Shown one piece after another: positions 1 to 9,240 of a stretch of 64,000 nt of DNA. The stretch comes from Neorhizobium alkalisoli. GTDB lineage: Bacteria; Pseudomonadota; Alphaproteobacteria; Rhizobiales; Rhizobiaceae. The DNA is taken from positions 61,258-125,257 of the forward strand of contig NZ_VIWP01000015.1 of assembly GCF_007829835.1 (NCBI RefSeq), in the 5' to 3' direction. The notes below the pieces were generated by a model. That model was given only the letters and a program-made list of their open reading frames with translations, searched no databases and was not told where the DNA came from. The position numbers were made by a program, and so were the translations under genes. Numbering within the stretch: the stretch's first letter is position 1; each line of letters opens with the position of its first letter.

Positions 1-2
1 TG

Positions 3-791
3 TTGCGCGCGCTCGACGAAGCCGGCATCGAAGTCGGCATGATTGCCGGCACGTCGATCGGTGCCCTGGTGGGTGGCTGTTATCTCGCCGGCAAGCTCGA
101 TGAACTCGAAAATTTTGCCAGATCGCTGACCATGCGCCGCATGGCCGCCCTGCTTGATCTCACCATCGGCGGCAGTGGCCTGCTTGGCGGCATGCGTTTG
201 ACGAAGCGCATGCAGGAACATCTCGAGAATATGTCGATCGAGGATCTCGGCCGGCCTTTTGTTGCTGTCGCGACGGAGCTGAATACCGGCCACGAAGTCT
301 GGATCTCAGGCGGCTCGCTGATCAATGGCCTGCGCGCATCCTATGCGCTGCCGGGGATTTTCGAGCCGGTGAAATGCAACAACCGCACGCTCGTCGACGG
401 CGCGCTCGTCAATCCGGTGCCGACATCCGTCTGCCGTGCCTATGAGCAACCGCTCGTCGTTGCCGTCAACCTGAACTACGACGTCTTCGGCCGCTCTGCC
501 GTGGTCAAGCATACCGCTGCCGTCGAAACGCTGGACGATATCAGCACCGAACGCGCCGATCCGCGCGTCGGCGTGACAAGGACGATGGTCCAGTCCTTCA
601 ACATCATCCAGGAACGTATTTCACGCGCACGCCTTGCCGGCGATCCGCCGGATCTCGCCCTGCATCCGCGCCTGAGCGATATCGGACTTTCCGAATTCCA
701 TCGTGCCGGCGAAGCGATCGATCGCGGTTACGAAGAGACGATGGCGCAGATTGCCGCGCTGAAGCGCATGCAGGAAGTGTTCGCCCGCTAG
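3..791 (+). CDS. Patatin-like phospholipase, 5' end outside window
   Basis: Serine lipid hydrolase of the patatin family (RssA-like), probably acting on membrane lipids. The visible 262 residues carry the nucleophile elbow G-T-S-I-G with Ser near residue 18, and the partner aspartate in D-G-A-L near residue 130, which together form the Ser-Asp dyad. The window begins inside the gene: the glycine-rich oxyanion loop that precedes the nucleophile by about 30 residues is missing, so the apparent TTG at position 3 is not the start. It converges with the CBS gene; a perfect hairpin lies between them. The substrate cannot be read from sequence. Family assignment is firm. Confidence 0.88.
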   Translation: MRALDEAGIEVGMIAGTSIGALVGGCYLAGKLDELENFARSLTMRRMAALLDLTIGGSGLLGGMRLTKRMQEHLENMSIEDLGRPFVAVATELNTGHEVWISGGSLINGLRASYALPGIFEPVKCNNRTLVDGALVNPVPTSVCRAYEQPLVVAVNLNYDVFGRSAVVKHTAAVETLDDISTERADPRVGVTRTMVQSFNIIQERISRARLAGDPPDLALHPRLSDIGLSEFHRAGEAIDRGYEETMAQIAALKRMQEVFAR

Positions 792-810
792 GCTTTCACT
801 TTGTGAAGAT

Positions 811-829
811 GGGCGGACATTGTCCGCCC
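811..829. terminator. Hairpin between convergent genes
   Basis: Perfect 8-bp stem GGGCGGAC/GTCCGCCC with loop ATT, between the patatin stop and the CBS-gene stop. No U-tract follows on either strand, so it may be a weak or factor-assisted terminator for both genes. Confidence 0.5.
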
Positions 830-836
830 GAAAAGA

Positions 837-1271
837 TCAGCCCGCGATATAGGCCTTGATATGCTCAGCCTCGGTCTCGACTTCGCGGATGCGCGCCTTG
901 ACGACGTCACCGATCGAGATGATCCCACAGAGCTTTCCATCTTTCTCGACCGGAAGGTGACGGAAACGGCCGGCGGTCATGATGCCCATCAGGTCATCTG
1001 CTGTCTGGTCTTCCTTGCCGCGCTGCACGGAAGTGGTCATGACCGTCTTGACGGCTTGACCGAGGACAGCAACGCCGTTCAAGGCAATGGCGCGGACGAA
1101 GTCGCGCTCTGTAAAAATGCCGGAAATACGATCTTCCATGCCGGTGATCACCACGGCACCGATCTTCTTTTCATTGAGAATGCTGGCGACTTCCAGCACC
1201 GTCTTGTCCGGATCGACTGTAACGACGTCCCGACCCTTGAGCTCGAGCATGTTCTTGACGGTAACTGGCAT
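837..1271 (-). CDS. CBS-domain pair protein
   Basis: Stand-alone pair of CBS domains (about residues 8-65 and 75-135), the module that binds adenine nucleotides and usually controls a partner protein. Nothing else is attached, so the partner is unknown. The start chosen is the ATG at 1271 because GAGGAGAGG sits 3-4 bases before it; an in-frame ATG 18 bases upstream lacks such a site. The ending with many Glu/Ala residues is usual for the small rhizobial members. Family is clear, cellular role is not. Confidence 0.87.
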   Translation of the reverse strand: MPVTVKNMLELKGRDVVTVDPDKTVLEVASILNEKKIGAVVITGMEDRISGIFTERDFVRAIALNGVAVLGQAVKTVMTTSVQRGKEDQTADDLMGIMTAGRFRHLPVEKDGKLCGIISIGDVVKARIREVETEAEHIKAYIAG

Positions 1272-1361
1272 GGTCCTCTCCTCATTCAAAACGACCCAGA
1301 GAACCCCTCCTCCGGGTCTTTCCGACTTATTCGGGAAGTCTAGATCGGGTGCCTACCGAGA

Positions 1362-2126
1362 TCAAGCATCGAGGATATGCTGCGACGGTATGACCTTCGG
1401 CAGGGGGTCGAACAGCTGAAAGAGCAGGAATCCGAATAGGAATCCGCCGATATGAGCATCCCAGGCGATCTCGCCGATATCTCCGCCCATCAGCGGCAAG
1501 CCGACAGCGATCAGCACATTGCCGAGCAGCCACATCAGCGTGAAGATCACGACTGTCCGGTTGCGGAATACGCCGAAGATCGACTGACGCGGATAAAGAT
1601 GACCGTAGGTGCGGTCATAACCGCCGCGTGGCGGAAAGGCGAAACGGCAGGCCGCGCCCATCAGCGCCGAGACGACGCCCGATGCGCCGATCAGAAGCGT
1701 GGCACTTCCCCAGTTGAGCATGGCGTGGAAAAATGCGGCGGCGGCGGCCGAAAGGATCCAGAACAGGATGTAGCGCAGCGTACCTATCCGTCGCACAACA
1801 GGCGCGCCGAAAGCGGTGAGCCAGAGTGCGTTGAAGCCGATATGCTGAATATTGCCATGAAGCAGCGAATAGGTGACCGGCGTCCAGAGCCAGGCGGGAT
1901 CTTCCAGTGTCAGCGGATAGATGTAACGCAGCGGCGTGAAGGCGAACCAGATCATCACCGAGGTCTGCATGTCCTCGCTGAGAAGATAGGCATCAACGGC
2001 GTAGATCACAGCCAGAAGCACGATCGTCACCACGAGGCTGCGCGGCAGATTGAACACCGGCTGCGACTGCGCCTCTTCCTGCAACACGTCCTCGCCTGCA
2101 TCCTCCGCGTCCGGCCTGTCGTTCAT
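1362..2126 (-). CDS. Rhomboid-family intramembrane serine protease
   Basis: Membrane protease that cuts transmembrane segments of other proteins inside the lipid bilayer. The protein has 254 residues: a charged cytoplasmic N-terminus of about 30 residues, then six or so hydrophobic segments. The catalytic Ser lies in G-A-S-G (about residue 143) and the catalytic His in H-I-G-G (about residue 225); the H-x3-N motif of the second helix is present in N-I-Q-H-I-G-F-N. All three are the family signature, so it should be active. AAGGGAGC precedes the ATG at 2126. Substrate unknown. Confidence 0.9.
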   Translation of the reverse strand: MNDRPDAEDAGEDVLQEEAQSQPVFNLPRSLVVTIVLLAVIYAVDAYLLSEDMQTSVMIWFAFTPLRYIYPLTLEDPAWLWTPVTYSLLHGNIQHIGFNALWLTAFGAPVVRRIGTLRYILFWILSAAAAAFFHAMLNWGSATLLIGASGVVSALMGAACRFAFPPRGGYDRTYGHLYPRQSIFGVFRNRTVVIFTLMWLLGNVLIAVGLPLMGGDIGEIAWDAHIGGFLFGFLLFQLFDPLPKVIPSQHILDA

Positions 2127-2304
2127 GCATGCTCCCTTTCGCTAATGCCCGACAGCCATACAGGAGGGGCGTTGTGATGAAAAGCGAGCTCAGGAGCGTG
2201 GAGGCGGTTATGATCTCTTCGTTACCGCGCCAGAACGCAGTGGAACCTTATGTTAACGATAGAAGCCTAGTATCAATCAGAATTCACCCGAAAAAGCGCC
2301 CATC

Positions 2305-2916
2305 ATGCACTCATTCCAGCCGGCTCAGCAAAAAGCCCCGACCGCAGCTCCGCAGCCGCGCGCATTCCAGCGCGTTGCCGTCAATGTTGCAGGACGCCTG
2401 ATGCTGGCCGACCACCAGGAATATCCGTGCTCGGTGATCGACATGTCGCCGGGCGATGTCAGCTTTACCTGTGCTGCACGTCCGCGCGCCGGCGAACGGA
2501 TCATCGCCTATCTCGATCACATGGGCCGTATCGAAGGCAATGTCGTCGAATTGACGGATGAGGGCTTTGCCATCTCCATCAACGCGACGGATCGCAAGCG
2601 TGAAAAGCTCGCCGCCCAGCTGACCTGGATTGCCAACAAGCACGAACTCGGCCTGCCGGAAGACCGTCGCCACGACCGTCTCGCACCGCGCAATACCCGT
2701 AGCGAGATCACGCTCGATGACGGTCGCCGTTATCCGTGCCGGATCATGGACCTTTCGCTCTCCGGCGCAGCAGTCGATCTGGAGATTCGCCCGGCACTCG
2801 GCACAGCCGTACGCCTTGGCAATATGCGTGGCCGCGTGGTGCGCCATTTCCTCGAAGGCGTCGCCATCGAGTTCAATTCAGTCCAGTCGCGCGAAACACT
2901 GACTGAGTTCCTCTAA
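2305..2916 (+). CDS. Tandem PilZ-domain protein
   Basis: Cytoplasmic c-di-GMP receptor type protein of 203 residues with two PilZ domains (about residues 18-105 and 120-203). The second has the complete ligand motifs, R-L-A-P-R at 125-129 (RxxxR) and D-L-S-L-S-G at 149-154 (DxSxxG). The first is degenerate: its second motif reads D-M-S-P-G-D (46-51) and a clean RxxxR is lacking, so it probably does not bind ligand and may serve in dimerisation. A monocistronic gene; no diguanylate cyclase is nearby. Likely influences motility or polysaccharide output, which is inference from the family. Confidence 0.85.
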   Translation: MHSFQPAQQKAPTAAPQPRAFQRVAVNVAGRLMLADHQEYPCSVIDMSPGDVSFTCAARPRAGERIIAYLDHMGRIEGNVVELTDEGFAISINATDRKREKLAAQLTWIANKHELGLPEDRRHDRLAPRNTRSEITLDDGRRYPCRIMDLSLSGAAVDLEIRPALGTAVRLGNMRGRVVRHFLEGVAIEFNSVQSRETLTEFL

Positions 2917-3515
2917 GATCGAATAATTTCCGCCTTTCAGGAAATGGGTGCCGTATCGGCACACTATCGGCGGTCGCGCAGCTGCGATCGACCATAACCG
3001 CAAAGCCAAAACTTCCGCAGTCAACGCCATTGCCGTTAAAGACTGTGCCGTTCTGGGCGCCGGCAGGGCATTCACTGACGGGCATTTCAGGCTCGATTCC
3101 GGGAAAAAGACATCCGCGGCAATTTTTTTGTGCCTTTTCGAGATTTTTTTCGCGTCGTTTTTTGCGTGCCGGCACACCTGAAACGGCAATTTCCGCTGCA
3201 GGACAACCAGCCTTCAGCCTCGTTCATCAGCGGCTTACCGACCTGAAATTCACGCCCATCTGTCGAAATTCCGGCTGAGATGGCGTTTCGATGCCAAATA
3301 AAATCAGTTGCCTAGCGGCCGAAAAATCAAGTTTTCGAAGCATTTTATTCAAATTGCAGCCACCCGCCAAAGCCCCTGCTCCGCCTTTAGTCTTTACGTT
3401 TCCAAACCCGATTGCGTAAAATTTGAATATAATAAGCATCTGATTTTACTGCGATATTTTGCGGTCGCTAAAAAGCTGTCTGACATTGTCTGTCCCACAA
3501 CGGGGAGACAAAAAA
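2917..3515. other. Intergenic stretch, T-tract rich, no gene seen
   Basis: About 600 bases between the PilZ gene and the BTLCP gene. Open frames here have no ribosome site or recognisable composition. The only visible structure is a group of T-runs of six or seven bases between 3123 and 3163, and AT-rich DNA from 3400 to 3515 just before the next gene, where its promoter should lie. Confidence 0.6.
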
Positions 3516-4127
3516 ATGAATTGTCGCAAAGCTCTCGCAATCGCAGTCGCAGCATTTGGAATCATCACATTTTTCGCCATGCCGTCGCTCGCCGCACCGG
3601 CAGGAGCGATGCAGGTCATCGGCCGCGCCAACCAGCCGATCGGCCATTACGAATTCTGCAAGACCTATCAGAGCGAATGCGCTGCGACCTACAAGGACGC
3701 CGGCCCGCTGACGCTTACCGAGGATAACTGGCGCCAGCTTCTCGACGTCAATTACACGGTCAACACCTCGATCACGCCGATGACCGACCAGGAGATCTAC
3801 GGCGTCGAAGAGCGCTGGGCCTATCCCCGCACCGTCGGCGACTGCGAGGACTTTGTTCTCCTGAAGCGCAAGATGCTCATGCAGAAGGGCTTTTCTCCGT
3901 CCGACCTGCTGATCACCGTCGTGCTGCAGCCGAGCGGCGAAGGTCATGCCGTGCTGACCGTACGCACCGATCGTGGCGATTTCATCCTCGACAACATGCG
4001 CAACAAGGTCATGCTCTGGACCGATACCGAATATACCTACCTGAAGCGTCAGTCGAACGACGATCCGGCCCGCTGGGTCAAGCTTCAGGATGGTCGCGCC
4101 ACCGCCGTCGGCAGCGTCACCCAGTAA
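3516..4127 (+). CDS. Transglutaminase-like cysteine peptidase (BTLCP family)
   Basis: Exported member of the bacterial transglutaminase-like cysteine peptidases (DUF920). A signal peptide of about 24 residues (basic start, hydrophobic core, A-x-A type end) is followed by the catalytic Cys in G-D-C-E-D-F, His in G-H-A-V-L and Asp in L-D-N, in the order expected for the triad. The ATG at 3516 is chosen because GGGGAGA precedes it by 8 bases and because it puts the signal peptide at the N-terminus. In other bacteria LapG-type relatives release adhesins under c-di-GMP control; the PilZ neighbour is suggestive, but no LapD or adhesin gene is visible. Confidence 0.88.
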   Translation: MNCRKALAIAVAAFGIITFFAMPSLAAPAGAMQVIGRANQPIGHYEFCKTYQSECAATYKDAGPLTLTEDNWRQLLDVNYTVNTSITPMTDQEIYGVEERWAYPRTVGDCEDFVLLKRKMLMQKGFSPSDLLITVVLQPSGEGHAVLTVRTDRGDFILDNMRNKVMLWTDTEYTYLKRQSNDDPARWVKLQDGRATAVGSVTQ

Positions 4128-4151
4128 CGCTTCCCCGATATCGATATCTTC

Positions 4152-4183
4152 AAGGCCGCGCCTCTCCGGAAGCGCGGCTTTTT
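4152..4183 (+). terminator. Intrinsic terminator of the BTLCP gene
   Basis: Stem GCCGCGC/GCGCGGC (4155-4161 and 4172-4178) with a 10-base loop, followed by TTTTTC and 25 bases after the stop codon. Confidence 0.85.
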
Positions 4184-4308
4184 CGTTTCCGGCATTCCGA
4201 TTATTAAGTCCGCATTAACCATGATTAATCAAAGATGGAGATGCCGGGCGGGCTGTTTCATGTCCCTTTCCGCGACAACAGGGTATCGGCCGGTTTCGGA
4301 GAGCAGCC

Positions 4309-5052
4309 ATGGCACATTCGGATATTGCCCCAGACGGCTCGGACGAGTCGCCGCTCCTTTCGAATTGCATCCTGTGGAAGCTGACATTTGCCATTGCGGC
4401 GCTGGCGCTGCTGACGCTGGGCATCAGCCTTGGAAGCCGCTGGCTTGGCGAAAGGATGGCCCTTGGTGGCCATACGGAAAGCCGCCAGGATTTTCTGGTG
4501 ACGGTTGGCCAGGACCGGCTGAAGCTTGCCGCCAACACGATTCGCTTTCGCGACCAGCGGCATGATGGCGTCGTTGAACATGTCGACCTCTATCTCGCCT
4601 GGCCCGAACTCGAAGGTTACAGCGCCTCGCTTCGCTCGCGATTCGACGACATTTCACAGCCCGCTTCTTTGATTTTCCTGCAGCTTTCGCAAAGCATCAT
4701 GTCGCGCGACATGTCCGGCCGGGTCGAGCCGATCTATACGCGGCTGTTCGACGGCCCGCCGGAAAAGGCACCTTTCGGCCTGACGCTTCATCGGATGCGC
4801 GCCGATAGCGGTTACGGCGAAGAAGTCGTGCTGACGGCACAGCAGGGATCGCAGGAACCCTATGCCGTGCGCTGCCTTCTGCCGATGCAGGGCGAGAAGC
4901 CTACCAATGGCGATTGCCAGCGCGATATCCGAGTCGGCCAGGACCTTACGATTCTCTACCGATTCTCCAGCGGGTTGCTGCGTGATTGGCGCCAGATCGA
5001 CTCGGCAGTTCGTGCATTTGTCGAAAAGCGCCTGGTCGACGGACGCGGCTGA
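4309..5052 (+). CDS. Membrane-anchored hypothetical protein
   Basis: No known domain recognised. 247 residues: a short cytoplasmic N-terminus, one strong transmembrane helix at about residues 24-46, then a periplasmic domain of about 200 residues rich in charged and aromatic residues with two Cys (about 190 and 200) that could form a disulfide. GGAGAGC precedes the ATG at 4309. It lies between two cell-envelope genes in the same direction, which hints at an envelope role. Composition matches the core genome, so it is a resident gene. Confidence 0.75.
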   Translation: MAHSDIAPDGSDESPLLSNCILWKLTFAIAALALLTLGISLGSRWLGERMALGGHTESRQDFLVTVGQDRLKLAANTIRFRDQRHDGVVEHVDLYLAWPELEGYSASLRSRFDDISQPASLIFLQLSQSIMSRDMSGRVEPIYTRLFDGPPEKAPFGLTLHRMRADSGYGEEVVLTAQQGSQEPYAVRCLLPMQGEKPTNGDCQRDIRVGQDLTILYRFSSGLLRDWRQIDSAVRAFVEKRLVDGRG

Positions 5053-5202
5053 ATCACCCCGAATCCCTTGGCGGCAATGGATAAAATGCGGCAGATCGGG
5101 GAAAGCGGTCATTCATCATAAACCTCTTGGTAACGCTGTTCTCCTAGAGTGCCCGCAACGGTCGTAAGCGGGGGCTGCGTCCGGAAACAAATAAAAAACT
5201 CC

Positions 5203-6729
5203 ATGCAAGCGATGAGTGCGGCAGTGTCGAAGAGCATGTTTTCCACAACCCTTCCCAAGGGTCGCGTGGCACGCCCGGGGCGAGTTCTCGGTTACATTTT
5301 TACGATCGTTTTGGCGGCTTCGAGTTTTGCCTCGGCAGCTCATGCCGATCCGAAATTTGCAGGCATCGTCGTTGACGCAAAGACCGGCAAGGTTCTTTAC
5401 AGCGAAGATCCGGATGGTCTTCGTTACCCCGCATCGTTGACCAAGATGATGACCCTCTATCTGACGTTCGAAGCGCTGGAAGCCCGTCGCATCAGCCTCG
5501 ACACAGCTGTTCCGGTCTCCGCTCACGCCGCTTCCGAACCGCCGTCCAAGCTTGGCGTCCGCCCCGGCGGCTCGATCACCGTCGATCAGGCTATCCGCGC
5601 CCTCGTCACCCGCTCGGCCAACGATATGGCGACGGCTCTCGGCGAATTCGTCGGCGGCTCCGAAGATCGCTTCGCGCAGATGATGACCAACAAGGCCCGT
5701 GCGCTCGGCATGACGCGCACCACCTATCGCAATGCCAACGGCCTGCCCAACACGGCGCAGATGACGACGGCTCGCGATCAGGCGCGCCTCGGCATGGCCC
5801 TTCGCCAGCATTTTCCGCAGTATTACGGCTATTTCTCGCTGCGCAGCTTTACCTATGGTCGCCAGGTCATCGGCAACCACAATCGCCTCGTCGGTACCGT
5901 TAAGGGCGTCGATGGCATCAAGACCGGTTATACCCGGGCAGCAGGCAGCAACCTCGCGACCTCGGCTCAGCTCGACGGACGCTCGATCGTTGCCGTCATC
6001 CTCGGCGGTCGCTCCAGCGCTGCCCGTGATGCGACGATGCGCAAGCTGGTTGCCGAATATCTGCCCAAGGCTTCGTCCCGCGGCGGTGACAGCAATCTGA
6101 TTTCCCAGGCTCCTTCTGCTCCGGTCCCGACGCCGACTGCTCCGGTGTCTTCGCTGCCGCGTGTCGCCGCTGCCGCATCGGATGCACGCCAGACGGCCGC
6201 CTTCGATCTCCCGAACAGCGTTCCGACGCCTGGTGCCCGTTATAACGAGCCGGCAGCGCCTGTTGCGACCGCCTATATGGGCGAATCCTCCCAGAAGCGC
6301 GTTGCTTCGGATGCATTGAACTCTGCCATGACCGCGCCTCCGGCTGCGATCCCGACCCCTGCCCCGGAATATGTTCCGAAGCGCCCGGGTGCCGGTGAAC
6401 GCTCGGATCTCGCAAAGGTCCAGGTGGATGAGGTTACGACCGCCTCGACCCGCGAACCGGCACGGCCGTCCGCGCAGTTGGCCGAGGGCTGGGTCATTCA
6501 GATCGGCGCTTCTCCCAACGAGAAGATGGCCTACGAACTCCTGCAGGATGCGCAGGATAAAGGCGGCAAGGTATTGCGTTCCGCCAAACCCTTCACGATC
6601 GCCTTCAACAGCAATGGCGGCCAGATCTATCGCGCTCGCTTCGGTGGCTTCGGCGACCAGAAGCAGGCTGTCGATGCCTGCAACGTCTTGAAGAAGAAGG
6701 GCATCAGCTGCTGGGCATCGCTGCAGTAA
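5203..6729 (+). CDS. D-alanyl-D-alanine carboxypeptidase with SPOR domain
   Basis: Low-molecular-weight penicillin-binding protein that trims the terminal D-Ala from peptidoglycan stem peptides in the periplasm. Peptidase S11 motifs are all present: S-L-T-K (SxxK), S-A-N (SxN) and K-T-G. A Pro/Ala-rich linker of about 150 residues leads to a C-terminal SPOR domain (last 80 residues) that binds denuded glycan and directs such enzymes to the septum. A signal sequence ends at A-H-A-D. The start is uncertain: GTG at 5149 and ATGs at 5203, 5212 and 5236 are in frame; none has a strong ribosome site, and only later starts give a normal signal-peptide length. Confidence 0.9.
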   Translation: MQAMSAAVSKSMFSTTLPKGRVARPGRVLGYIFTIVLAASSFASAAHADPKFAGIVVDAKTGKVLYSEDPDGLRYPASLTKMMTLYLTFEALEARRISLDTAVPVSAHAASEPPSKLGVRPGGSITVDQAIRALVTRSANDMATALGEFVGGSEDRFAQMMTNKARALGMTRTTYRNANGLPNTAQMTTARDQARLGMALRQHFPQYYGYFSLRSFTYGRQVIGNHNRLVGTVKGVDGIKTGYTRAAGSNLATSAQLDGRSIVAVILGGRSSAARDATMRKLVAEYLPKASSRGGDSNLISQAPSAPVPTPTAPVSSLPRVAAAASDARQTAAFDLPNSVPTPGARYNEPAAPVATAYMGESSQKRVASDALNSAMTAPPAAIPTPAPEYVPKRPGAGERSDLAKVQVDEVTTASTREPARPSAQLAEGWVIQIGASPNEKMAYELLQDAQDKGGKVLRSAKPFTIAFNSNGGQIYRARFGGFGDQKQAVDACNVLKKKGISCWASLQ

Positions 6730-6763
6730 GCAGCGGTGGCCTTTCGGCCTAACTTAAAAGTAC

Positions 6764-6783
6764 CCGCGCCGTTCGCGGCGCGG
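6764..6783 (+). other. Stable UUCG-loop hairpin
   Basis: Perfect 8-bp stem CCGCGCCG/CGGCGCGG with a TTCG loop in the gap after the carboxypeptidase gene. No U-tract follows, so it may be an RNA-stabilising or factor-dependent termination element, or part of the leader of the next small gene. Confidence 0.45.
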
Positions 6784-6819
6784 TGGAATCTCGACTGTAA
6801 TGCGTAAACGGGGTTTCCT

Positions 6820-7089
6820 ATGGCAGTAAACGAAAACAATGCGGACTTCGCCTTTGGCGCTGTTCCCAAATTCAAGGCCCGCGGTGTCGCGCTCAATCCG
6901 CTGCACGAGGCTGCGATGAGATTGGCGGGAATGGGGCTTAGCCGTTCCAAGGAAAAGACGAAGGATCTCGTCTCGATGCTTCTGAGCCATGGCGCCCGCG
7001 CCTGGCGCCAGGGCCAGCCGCAGGCGGAGATCCACCTTCACGTCACCATGCGTTCGGGACGTGCGCCTGTCCGCATCAAGCTGCGCTGA
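6820..7089 (+). CDS. Small conserved-looking hypothetical protein
   Basis: 89 residues, no domain recognised. It is rich in Arg/Lys with a helical middle and a C-terminal beta-like stretch (E-I-H-L-H-V-T-M). Not predicted to be exported or membrane-bound. It starts at ATG 6820 and stops three bases before the convergent DUF1489 gene. Codon use is like the core genome, which supports a real gene; function unknown. Confidence 0.65.
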   Translation: MAVNENNADFAFGAVPKFKARGVALNPLHEAAMRLAGMGLSRSKEKTKDLVSMLLSHGARAWRQGQPQAEIHLHVTMRSGRAPVRIKLR

Positions 7090-7092
7090 ATA

Positions 7093-7530
7093 TCAGAGCA
7101 GACCGAGCTCAGCGAGCTCGCGGCGAAGATCTTCCGGCAGCTTAGCCACGTCTTCGCCGAGCTTTCCAAGATCCGGCGGCGCATCGTCGCCGGAAAGGTA
7201 GCGCCAGCCCTGGAACGGCCGTTTCGGCTGAGGCGCGGTTTCGATGACTTCCGGGCCAAGCATCAGCTCACAGCGCTGAATGCCATCACCGCCCGTCACC
7301 GTGCGAAGACCAAGAAGCTTTTGGCGCGCGGACACCTGCCCTTTGATCACCCAATAGAGCGATCCATCCTCAAGCAGTTCTTCGACCCGCTTGGGCACCA
7401 TGCGCGTCGTATGGATGCTGTGCGGCTCGAGACCGGCGGCGATGGCGTTGAACGACCGTTCCGCCACCCATTCCCTCAGATCCTCGATCGAATCGGCGCC
7501 GACGCAAAGTTTGACAAGATGTAGAGCCAT
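7093..7530 (-). CDS. DUF1489 family protein
   Basis: 145-residue cytoplasmic protein matching the alphaproteobacterial DUF1489 family: the N-terminal L-H-L-V-K-L-C-V-G and the central G-W-R-Y-L with a preceding P-K-R-P-F-Q are typical. AAGGGACC lies directly before the ATG at 7530. Members of this family have no established function. It ends 3 bases from the convergent upstream gene and is probably transcribed alone. Confidence 0.85.
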   Translation of the reverse strand: MALHLVKLCVGADSIEDLREWVAERSFNAIAAGLEPHSIHTTRMVPKRVEELLEDGSLYWVIKGQVSARQKLLGLRTVTGGDGIQRCELMLGPEVIETAPQPKRPFQGWRYLSGDDAPPDLGKLGEDVAKLPEDLRRELAELGLL

Positions 7531-7618
7531 GGTCCCTTCAAAGACCTATCCGTGTTTCCGGTCAAGCTGCCGCTGTTACGCGGCGGTTGATAACCCGATC
7601 AACACTCGACGACCCCAG

Positions 7619-9022
7619 TCAACATTCCACGACATTGACGGCAAGACCGCCGGTCGAGGTTTCCTTGTATTTCTCGCTCATGTCATTGCCGGTCTGGCGC
7701 ATGGTCTCGATACAGGCGTCGAGCGGCACGAAATGGGTACCGTCGCCCTTGAGCGCCAATGAGGCAGCCGTCACGGCCTTGACCGCACCCAGCGCATTGC
7801 GCTCGATGCAGGGCACCTGAACAAGGCCGGCGACCGGATCGCAGGTCATGCCGAGATGATGCTCCAGCGCGATTTCGGCGGCGTTCTCGATCTGCTCCGG
7901 CGAACCTCCCATGACGGCGGCCAGGCCCGCAGCCGCCATCGCAGCCGCCGACCCGACCTCGCCCTGACAGCCGACTTCGGCGCCCGAGATCGAGGCATTG
8001 TGCTTGATTATGCCGCCGACAGCCGCCGCCGTCAGCAGAAAGTTGCGGGTATCCTCGGTCGTCGCATCCTCGTGGAAATGCAGGTAATAACGGATCGTCG
8101 CCGGAATGACGCCAGCCGCTCCGTTGGTCGGCGCCGTTACCACCCGGCCACCGCCGGCATTCTCTTCATTGACGGCCATCGCATAGACGCTCAGCCAGTC
8201 ATTGGCGAGAAGCGGGTTCATGCGGTTGGAGCGCCATTCCTCGTTCAGCTTGTCGTGGATCGCCCTTGCACGGCGGCGGACCTTCAGCCCGCCCGGCATG
8301 ATTCCATCGACCTTGAGGCCGCGATCGATACAGCTCTTCATCGCGTCCCAGATCCGGTCGAGACCGTCGTCCAGCTCGCCGGCGCTCATTTTCGTCAGCT
8401 CATTGGCGCGCTTCATCTGAGCGATCGTCAGCCCCGAGCCGTGCGACATGTCCAGCATCTGCTTGGCTGAAGAAAATGGATAGGGCACTCGCGAATCGCC
8501 GGCAGCCGCCTTCTGCGAACCGCGCATCGCCTCGAGCTCGGTATCGGTCACCACGAAACCGCCGCCGATCGAATAATAGATCCGCTTCAAAAGCAGCCGG
8601 CCATCGCGATCATAGGCGGAAAAGCTCATTCCGTTGGCATGGCCCGGAAGCGGCTGCTTCTTGTCGAAGATCAGGTCCGTCTTCGGTTGGAATTCATAGG
8701 CCGGATGGCCGGGCGGCGTTACCTTGCCGCTCGCCTCGACCACTTCGATAATCGCATCCATCCGGTCGGGATCGACATGCGCAGGCTCCTCGCCCATCAG
8801 GCCGAGGATGACCGCCCTGCCCGTTCCATGGCCGATGCCGGTAAAGGCGAGCGAGCCGTGCAGGCTGACCTTCAGCCCATCCACATGCGCGCCGGCCGGT
8901 CGCGGCCATTCGTTGGAGAGAATGAGCGCAAGGAAGCGGTTGGCAGCCGACATAGGTCCCATCGTGTGGGAACTTGAAGGACCGATACCGATCTTGAAAA
9001 CGTCGAAGACGGACAGAAACAT
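7619..9022 (-). CDS. sdaA: L-serine ammonia-lyase (serine deaminase)
   Basis: Single-chain iron-sulfur L-serine dehydratase that converts L-serine to pyruvate and ammonia in the cytosol. The 467 residues hold the N-terminal beta domain with S-S-S-H-T-M-G-P near residue 17 and the C-terminal alpha domain. Cysteines that would hold the 4Fe-4S cluster are in G-C-Q-G-E-V-G-S, C-D-P-V-A-G and V-P-C-I-E-R. Length is normal for the family. It stands alone on the minus strand; no regulator is adjacent. Confidence 0.95.
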   Translation of the reverse strand: MFLSVFDVFKIGIGPSSSHTMGPMSAANRFLALILSNEWPRPAGAHVDGLKVSLHGSLAFTGIGHGTGRAVILGLMGEEPAHVDPDRMDAIIEVVEASGKVTPPGHPAYEFQPKTDLIFDKKQPLPGHANGMSFSAYDRDGRLLLKRIYYSIGGGFVVTDTELEAMRGSQKAAAGDSRVPYPFSSAKQMLDMSHGSGLTIAQMKRANELTKMSAGELDDGLDRIWDAMKSCIDRGLKVDGIMPGGLKVRRRARAIHDKLNEEWRSNRMNPLLANDWLSVYAMAVNEENAGGGRVVTAPTNGAAGVIPATIRYYLHFHEDATTEDTRNFLLTAAAVGGIIKHNASISGAEVGCQGEVGSAAAMAAAGLAAVMGGSPEQIENAAEIALEHHLGMTCDPVAGLVQVPCIERNALGAVKAVTAASLALKGDGTHFVPLDACIETMRQTGNDMSEKYKETSTGGLAVNVVEC

Positions 9023-9240
9023 GAAAACCCACGCGGCGGAGTGTTGGATGATGAAATGCTAAGCCAAACCGCTCCGCATATCAGGCGGCGGCCCGACATC
9101 CGGTTTGACCAGCGCGACATGGGACGAATATAGGCGTCGCCGGCTGCGTCTACCACAGCTCGCCCCTTGCCCCTAGGCCTGAAAAAAAGCATGACGAAGG
9201 CTGGATAGATGGCAAACCTTCTTGAGTCCCGGTGAGGCCC

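Noticed and set aside
3123..3163. T-run group taken as a terminator of the PilZ gene
   Set aside because: No hairpin precedes the runs and they lie more than 200 bases from the stop; left as a note in the gap entry.
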